Positions 8,690-17,625 of a stretch of DNA of 64,000 nt are shown one piece after another. The notes under the pieces were generated by a model that worked only from the letters and a program-made list of their open reading frames with translations, did no database searches and was not told the DNA's origin. Numbering within the stretch: position 1 is the stretch's first letter; each line of letters starts with the position of its first letter. The DNA comes from Nocardia salmonicida NBRC 13393 (GTDB taxonomy: Bacteria; Actinomycetota; Actinomycetes; Mycobacteriales; Mycobacteriaceae), in NCBI RefSeq assembly GCF_001613085.1, contig NZ_BDBR01000018.1, positions 1 through 64,000 of the forward strand. The letters run 5' to 3'. Both the position numbers and the translations under genes were made by a program.

Positions 8690-9119
8690 ATCATCGGTGA
8701 CTCGTTCTTCCGGGAGGGCTCCGACGCGCTGCCGGTGTCGGAGCCGACAACGCCACCAACGGTCGACCTCGATGACACCGATGCCCCTCGGTCAATCCTG
8801 ATGGGAGATGCCGCGGTCGCGTCCGAGCCGCAGCCGCAGCGGTCATGGCAGCCCGGGGGTCCTCGACTGCGAGCGTTCGGTGCGGTGGAACGCGGCAGCC
8901 GAAGGATCGTGCGGGGACCGTGTAGCAACAAGGGCCAGTCTTGTTGTCGCGCGTTCGAGGAAGCGGATGGCCCCGGATGCGATGTTTCGGATGAGTCGCG
9001 CCTAGGGGAGTAGCGGTTCTGACGTGTGCGCTCCATGCCTGCTCTGGGGTGGTTATAGACCCGTTGTGGGACGCGTCGGGGAATATTCGGCAGCGGCGCT
9101 CGGGTTGAGGATCGTGGGT

Positions 9120-9140
9120 AAATCGTAGAAAAATCGTAGA
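9120..9140. repeat. Tandem 11-bp direct repeat upstream of iscS
   Basis: AAATCGTAGA occurs at 9120-9129 and again at 9131-9140, a period of 11 bases, about one helical turn. It lies 57 bp before the iscS start, where a regulator or promoter would act. No known binding consensus is recognised. Confidence 0.45.
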
Positions 9141-9197
9141 AAGCAGGGGTGGACCCCGAAGATGACCAGGTCAGCGGTGGTATAGGCTTTGTCGGTC

Positions 9198-10421
9198 ATG
9201 AAGTCGGCTTATTCGGGTCCGGTCAACGGTGCGCCCAAGACGGTCTACCTCGATCACGCGGCGACCACTCCGATGTTGCCCGCCGCCGTCGAGGCGATGA
9301 CGGCTGCCCTCGGGGCGGTCGGCAACGCGTCGTCGCTGCACGGGTCGGGGCGGGCGGCTCGGCGGTCGTTGGAAGAGGCGCGCGAGTCCATCGCTGCTGA
9401 TCTGGGTGCTCGACCGTCCGAAGTGATCTTCACTTCCGGGGGCACCGAGAGCGACAACCTTGCCGTCAAGGGGATCTTCTGGGGGCGTCGCGCGGCTGAT
9501 CCGCGGCGCACCAGGATCGTCACCAGCTCGGTCGAGCATCACGCGGTGCTCGATGCCGTCGAGTGGCTGGAGAAGCACGAGGGCGCGCAGGTGAGCTGGC
9601 TGCCGGTCGACGCCGAGGGTGTCGTCTCGCCGCAGGTGCTGCGCGAGGTGCTCGCCGCGCATGCCGACGAGGTGGCGCTGGTCAGCGTGATGTGGGCCAA
9701 CAACGAGGTCGGCACCATCGAGCCGATCACCGAATTGGCTGCTGTCGCACAGGAATTCGATATCCCGATGCACAGCGACGCCATTCAGGCGGTGACCCAG
9801 GTCCCGGTCGACTTCGCCGCAAGCGGGCTGGCCGCGCTCAGCGTGGCCGGGCACAAGGTCGGTGGCCCGCACGGAATCGGTGTGCTGCTGCTGGGCCGCA
9901 GTGTGCCGTGTGTGCCGCTGGTCCATGGCGGCGGACACGAACGCGACCTGCGCTCGGGCACCTCCGATGTGGCCGCGGCGATCGGGATGGCCGCCGCGCT
10001 GCGCGATGCCGTCGGTGAGCTGCCCGCGCGCACCGAAAAGTTGCGGGCGCTGCGCGACAAGCTGATCACCGGTGTCCAGGTGGCTGTGGCCGACGCCGTG
10101 CTCAACGGTCCGGCCGAACGACTGCCCGGTAACGCCCACTTCACGTTCCCCGGTTGCGAGGGTGACTCGCTGCTGATGCTGCTCGACGCCGCCGGTATCG
10201 AGTGCTCGACCGGTTCGGCCTGCAACGCGGGGGTCGCCTCGCCCAGTCACGTGCTGATCGCGATGGGTGTGCAACCGTGGCAGGCGCGCAGTTCGCTGCG
10301 CTTCACCCTCGGTCACACGTCGACCGAGGCCGATGTCGAAACACTGTTGACCGTGCTGCCGCAGGTCATCGATCGAGCCAGGGCCGCGGGCTTGGCCGGC
10401 GCTAGAGGAGGTGTCAGATGA
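9198..10421 (+). CDS. iscS: Cysteine desulfurase (IscS/NifS class)
   Basis: A 407-residue PLP enzyme that removes sulfur from cysteine for tRNA thiolation and Fe-S assembly. It starts VYLDHAATTPMLPAAVEAM. PLP contacts include SVEHHAV and the Schiff-base lysine Lys220 in VAGHKVGGPHG. The catalytic loop Cys342 lies in STGSACNAG, the group-I arrangement. The ATG at 9198 is taken rather than the in-frame TTG at 9189. Its stop overlaps the mnmA start (ATGA), so sulfur donor and acceptor enzymes are co-translated, matching M. tuberculosis Rv3025c-Rv3024c order. Confidence 0.96.
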   Translation: MKSAYSGPVNGAPKTVYLDHAATTPMLPAAVEAMTAALGAVGNASSLHGSGRAARRSLEEARESIAADLGARPSEVIFTSGGTESDNLAVKGIFWGRRAADPRRTRIVTSSVEHHAVLDAVEWLEKHEGAQVSWLPVDAEGVVSPQVLREVLAAHADEVALVSVMWANNEVGTIEPITELAAVAQEFDIPMHSDAIQAVTQVPVDFAASGLAALSVAGHKVGGPHGIGVLLLGRSVPCVPLVHGGGHERDLRSGTSDVAAAIGMAAALRDAVGELPARTEKLRALRDKLITGVQVAVADAVLNGPAERLPGNAHFTFPGCEGDSLLMLLDAAGIECSTGSACNAGVASPSHVLIAMGVQPWQARSSLRFTLGHTSTEADVETLLTVLPQVIDRARAAGLAGARGGVR

Positions 10422-11536
10422 GAGTTCTCGCCGCGATGAGTGGTGGTGTCGATTCGGCGGTGGCCGCGGCGCGGGCCGTGGACGCGGGCCACGAGGTGGT
10501 CGGGGTGCATCTGGCGCTGTCGGCGAACCCGGGCACGCTGCGTACCGGGTCGCGCGGTTGTTGTTCCAAGGAGGACGCCGGTGACGCGCGACGCGCCGCC
10601 GACGTGCTCGGAATCCCGTTCTACGTCTGGGATTTCGCCGATCGCTTCAAGGAAGACGTGATCGACGATTTCGTCGCCGCCTACGCCGCGGGGGAGACCC
10701 CGAACCCGTGCCTGCGCTGCAACGAGAAGATCAAGTTCTCCGCGCTGGCCGACCGCGCTCAGGCCCTCGGCTTCGATGCCGTGGTCACCGGGCACTACGC
10801 CCGGCTCGACGAGGGCGTGCTGCGTCGTGCCGTCGACGCCGACAAGGATCAGTCCTACGTGCTGGCGGTGCTCACCGCCGAGCAGCTCGCGCGGGCGATG
10901 TTCCCGGTCGGTGACACCCCGAAGCCGCGGATCCGCGAGGAAGCCGCCGAGCGCGGGCTGGCAGTGGCCGACAAGCCCGACAGCCACGACATCTGCTTCA
11001 TCCCCTCCGGCGATACCCGCGCGTTCCTCGGCGCCAAGATCGGCATCCGCCCCGGCGCCCTGGTCGATTCCGACGGCACGGTGCTCGGCAAGCACGAGGG
11101 TGTGCACGGATTCACCGTCGGCCAGCGCAAGGGCCTCGGCCTGAGCCACACCGCCGCCGACGGCAAGCCCCGCTACGTCACCGGGATCGACCCCGATTCG
11201 GGCACCGTCGAGGTCGGTTCGGTCGAGGATCTGCAGGTCGACGTCATCACCGCCGACCGCGCGATCTGGACCTCCGGCGTTCGCCCCACCGCGTCGGTCG
11301 AATGCGTCGTGCAGGTTCGCGCGCACGGTGGGACCGCGCCCGCCGTCGTCGAGCCCGAGGGTGACGGCTTCGTCGCCAGGCTGGGCGAGCCGCTCACCGG
11401 CGTCGCGAAGGGCCAGGCCATCGTGCTGTACCTGCCCGATGACGATGGCGGCGACACCGTGATCGGCAGCGGCACCATCAACGGCACCGACCGCACCGTG
11501 GGCATCGCGTCCGATTCGTCGGCGGCCTCGGCCTGA
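10418..11536 (+). CDS. mnmA: tRNA-specific 2-thiouridylase MnmA
   Basis: A 372-residue enzyme that makes 2-thiouridine at the wobble position of Lys, Glu and Gln tRNAs with ATP and persulfide sulfur. The PP-loop SGGVDSAV is at residues 8-15. The first catalytic cysteine is Cys101 in CLRCNEKIKF and the persulfide cysteine is Cys193 in DSHDICFIPSGD. The C-terminal beta-barrel domains follow. The ATG lies behind a strong AGAGGAGGTG and overlaps the iscS stop. No odd features. Confidence 0.97.
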   Translation: MRVLAAMSGGVDSAVAAARAVDAGHEVVGVHLALSANPGTLRTGSRGCCSKEDAGDARRAADVLGIPFYVWDFADRFKEDVIDDFVAAYAAGETPNPCLRCNEKIKFSALADRAQALGFDAVVTGHYARLDEGVLRRAVDADKDQSYVLAVLTAEQLARAMFPVGDTPKPRIREEAAERGLAVADKPDSHDICFIPSGDTRAFLGAKIGIRPGALVDSDGTVLGKHEGVHGFTVGQRKGLGLSHTAADGKPRYVTGIDPDSGTVEVGSVEDLQVDVITADRAIWTSGVRPTASVECVVQVRAHGGTAPAVVEPEGDGFVARLGEPLTGVAKGQAIVLYLPDDDGGDTVIGSGTINGTDRTVGIASDSSAASA

Positions 11537-11579
11537 TCGCGTCGTGGCGGGTGCGCCGAACTGCGGGGCACACGGCAGG

Positions 11580-12731
11580 ATGACCACCGACCCATACGAC
11601 ACGAAAGGTGTTGAGCGCGTGACGTTGTGGCGTGGCAGCGAGCAGTCCGACGACCCGGCCGCAGCGGAGCCGGTCGACCTGCTCGCCGGGGCGTTCGCCA
11701 CCGGCATCGGTTCCTGGCCGGGCACCGATCCACTCGAAGCGGCGACCACCATCATCGGTGAACTGCCGGAACTGCCCCACCTCGTCGAGCTCCCCGAACG
11801 CGGGATCGGCGCCGACATGATCGGACGCGCCTCCGCGCTCCTGGTCGACCTGCGTTTCGACGCGACCACCCGCGGCTACCGGCTCGCCGACCGACCGGGT
11901 TCGATCTCTCGCAAGGCTCGTGACTTCGTGCGGGTGGATCTCGATGCGATCGAGGAAGCCTGGGAGGCAGCGGGTCTCGTCGGCTCCGGTCGAGCGATCA
12001 AGATCCAGTCGGTCGGACCGCTCACCCTCGCCGCCGAAGTCGAACTGCCCGGCGGTCATCGCATCCTCACCGATCGCGGTGCGCTGCGCGACCTCGTGGA
12101 CTCGCTGGCCGAGGGCTTGGCCCTGCACGCTGCCGAGATCGGTAAACGACTCGGAGCGAAAGTGGTTGTGCAGCTGGATGAACCGCAGCTGACGACGGTG
12201 CTCGATGGATCGCTGACCGGCCCGAGCGTCCTCAATACGGTCCGCGCGCTGCCCGGCCCCGAGGCGATCCACTTCCTCGACGTCGTGATCAACGCCCTGC
12301 CTGGCCCGGTCATCCTGCACACCTGCGCCTCCCGCCCCGCCTTGGCCACCCTGCGCCGCACCGCGGCCACCGCCCTGTCCTTCGACGCGGCCACCATCAC
12401 CACCGCCGATTTCGACGACATCGGCGAGGCCGTGGACTCGGGCAAGAAGCTGGCTCTCGGCCTCGTCCCCACCGAACCGCCCACGAGCCCGCTCACCTGG
12501 CGCGCTGTCGCCGAACCCGCGGTCCGACTCGTGGACGACCTCGGTTTCCCGCGTTCGGCTCTCACCCAGGTTCTCGTCACCCCCACCTGTGGCCTGGCGG
12601 GGGCCCCGCTCGCCTGGTCTCGCAAGGCCCTCGCCCTGGCCGCCGACGTTGCCCGCGCGTTCGCCGAAGACCCGGAGTCGCTCACCGTCGAGCGCCCGGA
12701 ACAGTCGCGGGCGGGTCGGAATCGTCGGTGA
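11580..12731 (+). CDS. MetE C-terminal-domain (vitamin-B12-independent methionine synthase-like) protein
   Basis: About 383 residues, roughly half the length of true MetE (about 750), covering only the catalytic barrel. Zinc-ligand motifs are visible: His and Cys in ILHTCASRPALA and the last Cys in VTPTCGLAG. The folate- and substrate-binding half is absent, so it may be a core-MetE-like methyltransferase using another donor. The same gene lies between mnmA and ligA in mycobacteria (Rv3015c). The start is the ATG at 11580; a GTG at 11620 behind AAAGGTG is an alternative giving about 370 residues. Confidence 0.8.
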   Translation: MTTDPYDTKGVERVTLWRGSEQSDDPAAAEPVDLLAGAFATGIGSWPGTDPLEAATTIIGELPELPHLVELPERGIGADMIGRASALLVDLRFDATTRGYRLADRPGSISRKARDFVRVDLDAIEEAWEAAGLVGSGRAIKIQSVGPLTLAAEVELPGGHRILTDRGALRDLVDSLAEGLALHAAEIGKRLGAKVVVQLDEPQLTTVLDGSLTGPSVLNTVRALPGPEAIHFLDVVINALPGPVILHTCASRPALATLRRTAATALSFDAATITTADFDDIGEAVDSGKKLALGLVPTEPPTSPLTWRAVAEPAVRLVDDLGFPRSALTQVLVTPTCGLAGAPLAWSRKALALAADVARAFAEDPESLTVERPEQSRAGRNRR

Positions 12732-12820
12732 CGCGGTCCCGGTCGCACTGCACGAAAACTCGCTGCGACGTGCGGGAACGTTCGGCGGATGTGTCGGTGG
12801 GCTCGACTAACCTCTAGTGG

Positions 12821-14944
12821 GTGAGTGACAGCGACAGCGTGGTTTCCGCGAGTGCCGAAGCGGCTACGCCCGAGCAGCGGGTGCGGTGGCAGCAGTTGGC
12901 CGACGAGGTGCGGGGGCATCAGTTCCGCTACTACGTGCGGGACGCGCCGATCATCACCGACGGTGAGTTCGACGCCCTATTGCGCGAGTTGCAGGCTCTC
13001 GAGGACGCCCAGCCGGATCTGCGGACTCCCGATTCGCCCACCCAGCTGGTCGGCGGCGGCTTCGCGACCGAGTTCACTGCGGTCGATCATCTCGAGCGGA
13101 TGCTGTCGCTGGACAATGTGTTCGACTACGACGAGCTGCGCGCCTGGGCGAGCAGGGTGGAAGCCGAAACCGGTTCAGCGTTGCACTATCTGTGCGAAGT
13201 CAAGATCGATGGCGTCGCGTTGAACCTCGTGTACGAGAACGGCAAGTTGGTGCGCGGCGCGACGCGCGGCGACGGGCGCACGGGGGAGGACGTCACCCTC
13301 AACGCGCGCACCATCGAAGACATCCCCGACGAGCTCACACCGACCGGGGAATTCCCGATCCCGGAGCTGCTCGAAGTACGCGGCGAGGTGTACTTCCGGC
13401 TCGAGGATTTCGCGACGTTGAACGCCCAGATCGTCGCCGAAGGCAAACCGCCGTACGCGAATCCGCGCAATACCGCCGCCGGTTCGCTGCGTCAGAAGAA
13501 CCCCGCGATCACCGCCCAGCGCAGGCTGCGGATGATCTGCCACGGCTTCGGCCGCATCGAGGGTTACCGCCCGTCTTCTCAGCACGAGGCGTACCAGGCG
13601 CTCGCCGCGTGGGGCCTGCCGGTCTCGGCGCACACCCGACTGGTCGAGGGCATCGACGCGGTGGTCGAGCGGGTCGCCTACTGGGGCGAACACCGCCACG
13701 ACATCGAGCACGAGATCGACGGTCAGGTGATCAAGGTCGACGAGACGGCCCTGCAACGCCGCCTCGGCTCCACCTCACGCGCCCCACGCTGGGCCATCGC
13801 CTACAAGTACCCGCCGGAAGAGGCCACCACCACCCTGCTCGATATCGCGGTGAACGTCGGCCGCACCGGTCGGGTCACCCCGTTCGCGGTGATGGCGCCG
13901 GTCTCGATCGCCGGTTCGACCGTGTCGATGGCCACCTTGCACAACGCCTCCGAGGTGAAGCGCAAAGGCGTGCTGATCGGCGACACTGTCACCATCCGCA
14001 AGGCCGGTGATGTGATTCCCGAGGTCCTCGGGCCCGTCGTCGACGTGCGAACCGGCGCCGAACGCGAATTCGTCATGCCGACGCACTGCCCCGAGTGCGC
14101 CACCGAACTCGCCCCGGCGAAGGAGGGCGACGCCGACATTCGCTGCCCCAACCAGCGGCACTGCCCCGCCCAGCTGCGTGAACGCGTCTTCCACCTGGCC
14201 GGTCGCGGCGCCTTCGACATCGAGGCCCTCGGCTACGAAGCCGCCAACGCCCTGCTCACCTCGGGCGCGATCACCGACGAAGGCGACCTGTTCGCCCTCG
14301 ACGCGCAGGATCTGCTCGGCGTGCCGCTGTTCACCAAACAGGACGGCGCCCTCTCGGCCAACGGTGCCCGCCTGCTCGACAACCTGCACGCCGCCAAGGA
14401 CACTCCGCTGTGGCGGGTGCTCGTCGCACTGTCCATTCGCCATGTCGGTCCGACCGCGGCCCGCGCGTTGGCCGCCGAGTTCGCCAGCCTCGAGCGCATC
14501 GAATCCGCGACAGCAGAAGAACTGTCAGCCACCGACGGCGTCGGCCCCACCATCGCCGCGGCGGTGCTGGAATGGTTCACCGTCGACTGGCATCGCGCGA
14601 TCGTCGACAAGTGGCGAGCGGCCGGGGTGCGGATGGAGGACGAGCGCGATCAATCCATCGAACGCAACCTCGACGGCCTGTCGATCGTCGTCACCGGTTC
14701 CCTACAGACCTTCACCCGCGACGGCGCGAAGGAAGCGATCCTCGTCCGCGGTGGCAAGGCGGCCGGCTCGGTCTCGAAGAAGACCGCGTACGTCGTGATC
14801 GGCGAGGCGCCCGGTTCGAAAGCCGCCAAGGCGGAGGAACTCGGCGTCCGGATCCTGGACGAAGACGGCTTCCGACTGCTGCTCGACGGCGGTCCCGACG
14901 CGGTCAGGATCGACCCGGTCGAGGATTCGGGCATCAAGGACTAG
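12821..14944 (+). CDS. ligA: NAD-dependent DNA ligase LigA
   Basis: A 707-residue ligase that seals nicks in replication and repair. Domain order: Ia NAD-binding domain (YYVRDAPIITDGEFDAL), adenylation domain with AMP-accepting Lys128 in CEVKIDGVALN, OB fold, four-Cys zinc finger (CPECATELAP then CPNQRHCPAQ), helix-hairpin-helix region (VLVALSIRHVGPTAARALA) and a C-terminal BRCT domain (LSIVVTGSLQTFTRDGAKEA). Length is normal. The GTG at 12821 is chosen because it yields the full Ia domain; its ribosome-binding site is weak. Confidence 0.97.
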   Translation: MSDSDSVVSASAEAATPEQRVRWQQLADEVRGHQFRYYVRDAPIITDGEFDALLRELQALEDAQPDLRTPDSPTQLVGGGFATEFTAVDHLERMLSLDNVFDYDELRAWASRVEAETGSALHYLCEVKIDGVALNLVYENGKLVRGATRGDGRTGEDVTLNARTIEDIPDELTPTGEFPIPELLEVRGEVYFRLEDFATLNAQIVAEGKPPYANPRNTAAGSLRQKNPAITAQRRLRMICHGFGRIEGYRPSSQHEAYQALAAWGLPVSAHTRLVEGIDAVVERVAYWGEHRHDIEHEIDGQVIKVDETALQRRLGSTSRAPRWAIAYKYPPEEATTTLLDIAVNVGRTGRVTPFAVMAPVSIAGSTVSMATLHNASEVKRKGVLIGDTVTIRKAGDVIPEVLGPVVDVRTGAEREFVMPTHCPECATELAPAKEGDADIRCPNQRHCPAQLRERVFHLAGRGAFDIEALGYEAANALLTSGAITDEGDLFALDAQDLLGVPLFTKQDGALSANGARLLDNLHAAKDTPLWRVLVALSIRHVGPTAARALAAEFASLERIESATAEELSATDGVGPTIAAAVLEWFTVDWHRAIVDKWRAAGVRMEDERDQSIERNLDGLSIVVTGSLQTFTRDGAKEAILVRGGKAAGSVSKKTAYVVIGEAPGSKAAKAEELGVRILDEDGFRLLLDGGPDAVRIDPVEDSGIKD

Positions 14945-14966
14945 CCGGTCGCGCCGCCGCGAACGC

Positions 14967-15320
14967 TCAGTTCGGCGTCACCGTGACGGTGTTGCCGATC
15001 TGGGTCTTCATATCGAACGACGCGCACTGCCCGTTGCTGAGCTCCTGGGTGCGCAGGGGCCGCTTCTTGATGTTGGTCTGGATCTCGACAGTCACATCGG
15101 TGCTGGTCATCGAGCACACCTTCGACACCGGCGCCTCGGTGTAGGACACCGTTCCCGCACCTTGACAGGAGTTGGTCGAGTTACCCAGGAACACCCGTGC
15201 GGTTCCGGTCGGGCACGGATCGGCCATCGCACTCGGTGCGCTGAGTAGCGCGGCCGGAACCAGCGCTCCCGCCGTCACTGCCGCAACGACAACCCCGCGA
15301 ACCACAACTCGAACGGCCAT
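14967..15320 (-). CDS. Small secreted protein, function unknown
   Basis: A 117-residue protein with a Sec signal peptide: VRVVVRGVVVAAVTAGALVP, then a cleavage site ending APSAMA before DPCP. The mature part of about 85 residues has four cysteines, enough for two disulfides, and is rich in Thr, Ser and Asn. No family recognised. The start is ATG 15320; a GTG just before it is in frame. It is convergent with ligA, ending 22 bp from it, with no clear terminator between. Confidence 0.75.
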   Translation of the reverse strand: MAVRVVVRGVVVAAVTAGALVPAALLSAPSAMADPCPTGTARVFLGNSTNSCQGAGTVSYTEAPVSKVCSMTSTDVTVEIQTNIKKRPLRTQELSNGQCASFDMKTQIGNTVTVTPN

Positions 15321-15471
15321 CACACTGCCCTGCCTCTCCGCGAATTTTGGTCAGCCTACGGGACCGGGCGACCTCATGGCGCGGCAAGTAGTGCGCAGAC
15401 ATGCTGACTCGGCCGCGTCGGCGAGACCCCGCGTCGCCTAGTCTTTCCAGGAATCTCGGAGAGGCGGACCC

Positions 15472-16668
15472 TTGCTGCGCAGTTTTCAGGTGACGAACCA
15501 CGGATCTATGGCTCGAGCTCAGCAATTGCGGCTGACCAAAGGCGCGGGTGGCCCGTTGGCGGTGCCGGTGACTGCGGTGCACGGGGTGGCGGCCGCGGGG
15601 AAGACGAGCTTGATCGACGCGCTCGGGCAGATGCGGGATGCGGTGCTGAACTCGGTGAGCGGGTGGGACCCGTACGCGGGCCCGGTGCGCCGACCGCATC
15701 TCGGGTTCGCCGATAGCCCAACGGAATTCGTCGCGGGGTTCGTTGCCGAAGGTGTGCCTTATACCTATGGGTTCCGGCTCGACAACGCCGATGTGGTCGC
15801 GGAGTGGTTGTATACCCATCCTCGGTCGCGCAAGCGGATCGTGTTCGAACGCATCGGTGACGAGGTGAAGATCGGGCCGATGTTCGAGGCGGCTCGTTAC
15901 GGTGTGGCGGCGCTGGTGCCGTTGCTGCGGCCGAACGCCCTGCTGTTGAGTCTGGCGGGGCAGCTGTACGCCGAGGCGCTGGTGCCCGCGTATCGGTGGT
16001 TCGCGGCGAATCTGGCTGTGCAGCAGGGTGATGTCGACACCGACGCGCTCGCGCACGACCTCGGCAGCCACATCTCCCGTTCGCCCGACAACGCGGCGCG
16101 TCTGTTGATGCTGCTGCGCACGGCCGATCTGGGGATCGAGGATCTGCTCGTCGCCGAACACGATCCGATGTACGCGGACTACCTGCGGGATCTGGATGCC
16201 GAAATCGGTGCGCTGGCAGGTCATCTCGACCACCCCGAGCAGATTCTGGTCGACCGCGAACTGAGCACCCTTCGGGCGGCTCGGGACGCGCTGTATCGAC
16301 GGATGGTCGACCGTCGCGGCGCGGGGCTGAGTCTGGTGCACGAGGGCATCGACGTCGGGTTCGAGCTGGCCGACGAATCCACCGCCACTCGTTCGCTGCT
16401 GCGCGTGCTGCCCGCGATGCTGGAAGCCCTCGACGCCGGCCAGGTGCTCGCGGTCGATGATCTGGGCGCGGGCCTGCCGGTCGAGGAGACCGACCGGCTC
16501 GTCCAGTTGTTCCAGAACCCGGAGACCAATGCCCGTGGCGCACAACTGATCTACACCACCGCCGATCGCGCGCTGATCGACCGCGGCAACGGACGCTCCC
16601 AGCGCACCCGTACCGCCGTGTGGCAGGTGCGTCGCGAGCAGGGGGTCAGCGAGCTCACACCCCTGTAG
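15472..16668 (+). CDS. AAA (OLD/AAA15-like) ATPase with atypical motifs
   Basis: A 398-residue ABC-type ATPase. It opens LRSFQVTNHGSMARAQQLRL and has a P-loop VHGVAAAGKTSLIDAL at about residues 36-51. The middle (PTEFVAGFVAEGVPYTYGFR) is typical of the AAA15/AAA21 group. Walker B is VLAVDDLGAGLP, where most relatives have DE, followed by AQLIYTTADRALID, where relatives have the TH switch. The nuclease (TOPRIM) domain of OLD proteins is absent. It starts at TTG 15472 behind GGAGAGGCGG. Related ATPases often serve in phage defence, but it stands alone here between core genes. Confidence 0.75.
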   Translation: MLRSFQVTNHGSMARAQQLRLTKGAGGPLAVPVTAVHGVAAAGKTSLIDALGQMRDAVLNSVSGWDPYAGPVRRPHLGFADSPTEFVAGFVAEGVPYTYGFRLDNADVVAEWLYTHPRSRKRIVFERIGDEVKIGPMFEAARYGVAALVPLLRPNALLLSLAGQLYAEALVPAYRWFAANLAVQQGDVDTDALAHDLGSHISRSPDNAARLLMLLRTADLGIEDLLVAEHDPMYADYLRDLDAEIGALAGHLDHPEQILVDRELSTLRAARDALYRRMVDRRGAGLSLVHEGIDVGFELADESTATRSLLRVLPAMLEALDAGQVLAVDDLGAGLPVEETDRLVQLFQNPETNARGAQLIYTTADRALIDRGNGRSQRTRTAVWQVRREQGVSELTPL

Positions 16669-16690
16669 GAGGGGGGCCTAGCATGGGCGC

Positions 16691-17035
16691 ATGCTCGAAG
16701 TGGTGATGGCGGCAGCGCTGGTGACGATGCTGGTGGTGACGATCGGCGCCGTCGTCGCCGGACGGACCGGCCGGGGGAGGTCGAACCTGGAACACGGGTC
16801 GCTGTATGTGACCGGTGTCAGCCCGCTGCCCGCGATGACCGGCGAGCACTACGTGACGATCACCGGCACCGTCACCGGGCCGTCGATCACCGGCAAGGTC
16901 GTCTACCGCCGCTTCGCCTGGGACGCCGCCCACTGGCCCGCTCCCGGCGACCACCTCGCCATCGCCTACCCGCCCCACAACCCCGACGACTGGCACGCTG
17001 AGCACCCCGGTCTTCGCCCTTACCTCGGCTCCTGA
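16691..17035 (+). CDS. Small membrane-anchored protein, function unknown
   Basis: A 114-residue protein with one N-terminal transmembrane helix (VVMAAALVTMLVVTIGAVVA) and a C-terminal soluble domain resembling a small OB or NfeD-like barrel (EHYVTITGTVTGPSITGKVV, then a Trp/Pro-rich tail). AGGAGGGGG precedes it by about 13 bases. It follows the AAA ATPase by 22 bp and may be cotranscribed. No family assigned. Confidence 0.65.
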   Translation: MLEVVMAAALVTMLVVTIGAVVAGRTGRGRSNLEHGSLYVTGVSPLPAMTGEHYVTITGTVTGPSITGKVVYRRFAWDAAHWPAPGDHLAIAYPPHNPDDWHAEHPGLRPYLGS

Positions 17036-17105
17036 GCGACCTCACCGGCCGCGCCCGGTGTGGGTGAGTTGGAGCTCACAAACGTCCAGGTGGGATCATT
17101 TCGGG

Positions 17106-17621
17106 ATGCACGGTACCGACGACCAGACCACCGGACTCCTGATCCGCCCCGCTCACTCCGACGAGTACGACGCGGTCGCCGCGCTGACCGTCGATGTGTA
17201 CGTGGGTGACGGCTACGTCACCGAGCGCGACGACTACGTGCGCGAACTCGCCGACGTCGCGCGCCGGGCGACCGAGTCCGAGATACTCGTCGCCGTGCAC
17301 GAGGGATTGGTCGTCGGCTCGCTCACTGTCGCGAAGCCCGGCACGCGGTACGCGGAGATCGCCCAGCCCGGTGAACTCGAGTTCCGCATGCTCGCGGTGT
17401 CGAAGCAGGCGCGCGGGCTCGGTGTCGGCACCGCGCTGGTTCGTGCCGTCATCGACGAGGCGAAATCGAGCGGCTTCGAAGCGGTCGCGCTCACCACCAT
17501 GTTCTCGATGGTCGACGCCCACCGAATCTACGAGCGGCTCGGCTTTGTCGGTGTCCCCGAACGCGATTGGGCCACCCACGACGGACTGCAGCTGTTCGTG
17601 ATGCGGCTCGCGCTGAGCTGA
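17106..17621 (+). CDS. GNAT family N-acetyltransferase
   Basis: A 171-residue acetyl-CoA-dependent acetyltransferase. Beta strands run from LLIRPAHSDEYDAVAALTVD. The acetyl-CoA pyrophosphate loop is MLAVSKQARGLGVGTALVRA (the Q/R-x-x-G-x-G/A pattern), and motif B ends with HRIYERLGFVGVPERDW. The start is ATG 17106; an upstream in-frame GTG at 17058 has no added domain. The substrate is unknown. It converges with the ACT-domain gene, four bases apart. Confidence 0.88.
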   Translation: MHGTDDQTTGLLIRPAHSDEYDAVAALTVDVYVGDGYVTERDDYVRELADVARRATESEILVAVHEGLVVGSLTVAKPGTRYAEIAQPGELEFRMLAVSKQARGLGVGTALVRAVIDEAKSSGFEAVALTTMFSMVDAHRIYERLGFVGVPERDWATHDGLQLFVMRLALS

Positions 17622-17625
17622 GCGA

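Larger units (their letters stand above)
8409..9197. other. Intergenic region without a supported gene
   Basis: About 790 bases between the riboswitch and iscS. A long open frame on the plus strand (8366-9013) has no recognisable domain, begins inside the antisense of the riboswitch and shows no convincing ribosome-binding site. A shorter GTG frame at about 8637 is Arg/Ser-rich and probably chance. The segment holds the promoter of the SMR transcript, an inverted repeat (8660-8689) and the iscS upstream region with a short tandem repeat (9120-9140). Confidence 0.5.

Noticed and set aside
8637..8810. Short GTG frame with an AGGGAGGGG-like site
   Set aside because: The product is Arg/Ser/Pro-rich without similarity to anything known; the inverted repeat inside it argues for noncoding sequence.
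8366..9013. 215-codon open frame on the plus strand opposite the riboswitch and beyond
   Set aside because: No domain, poor ribosome-binding site, it starts inside the antisense of a structured RNA, and its composition is that of chance frames in GC-rich DNA.
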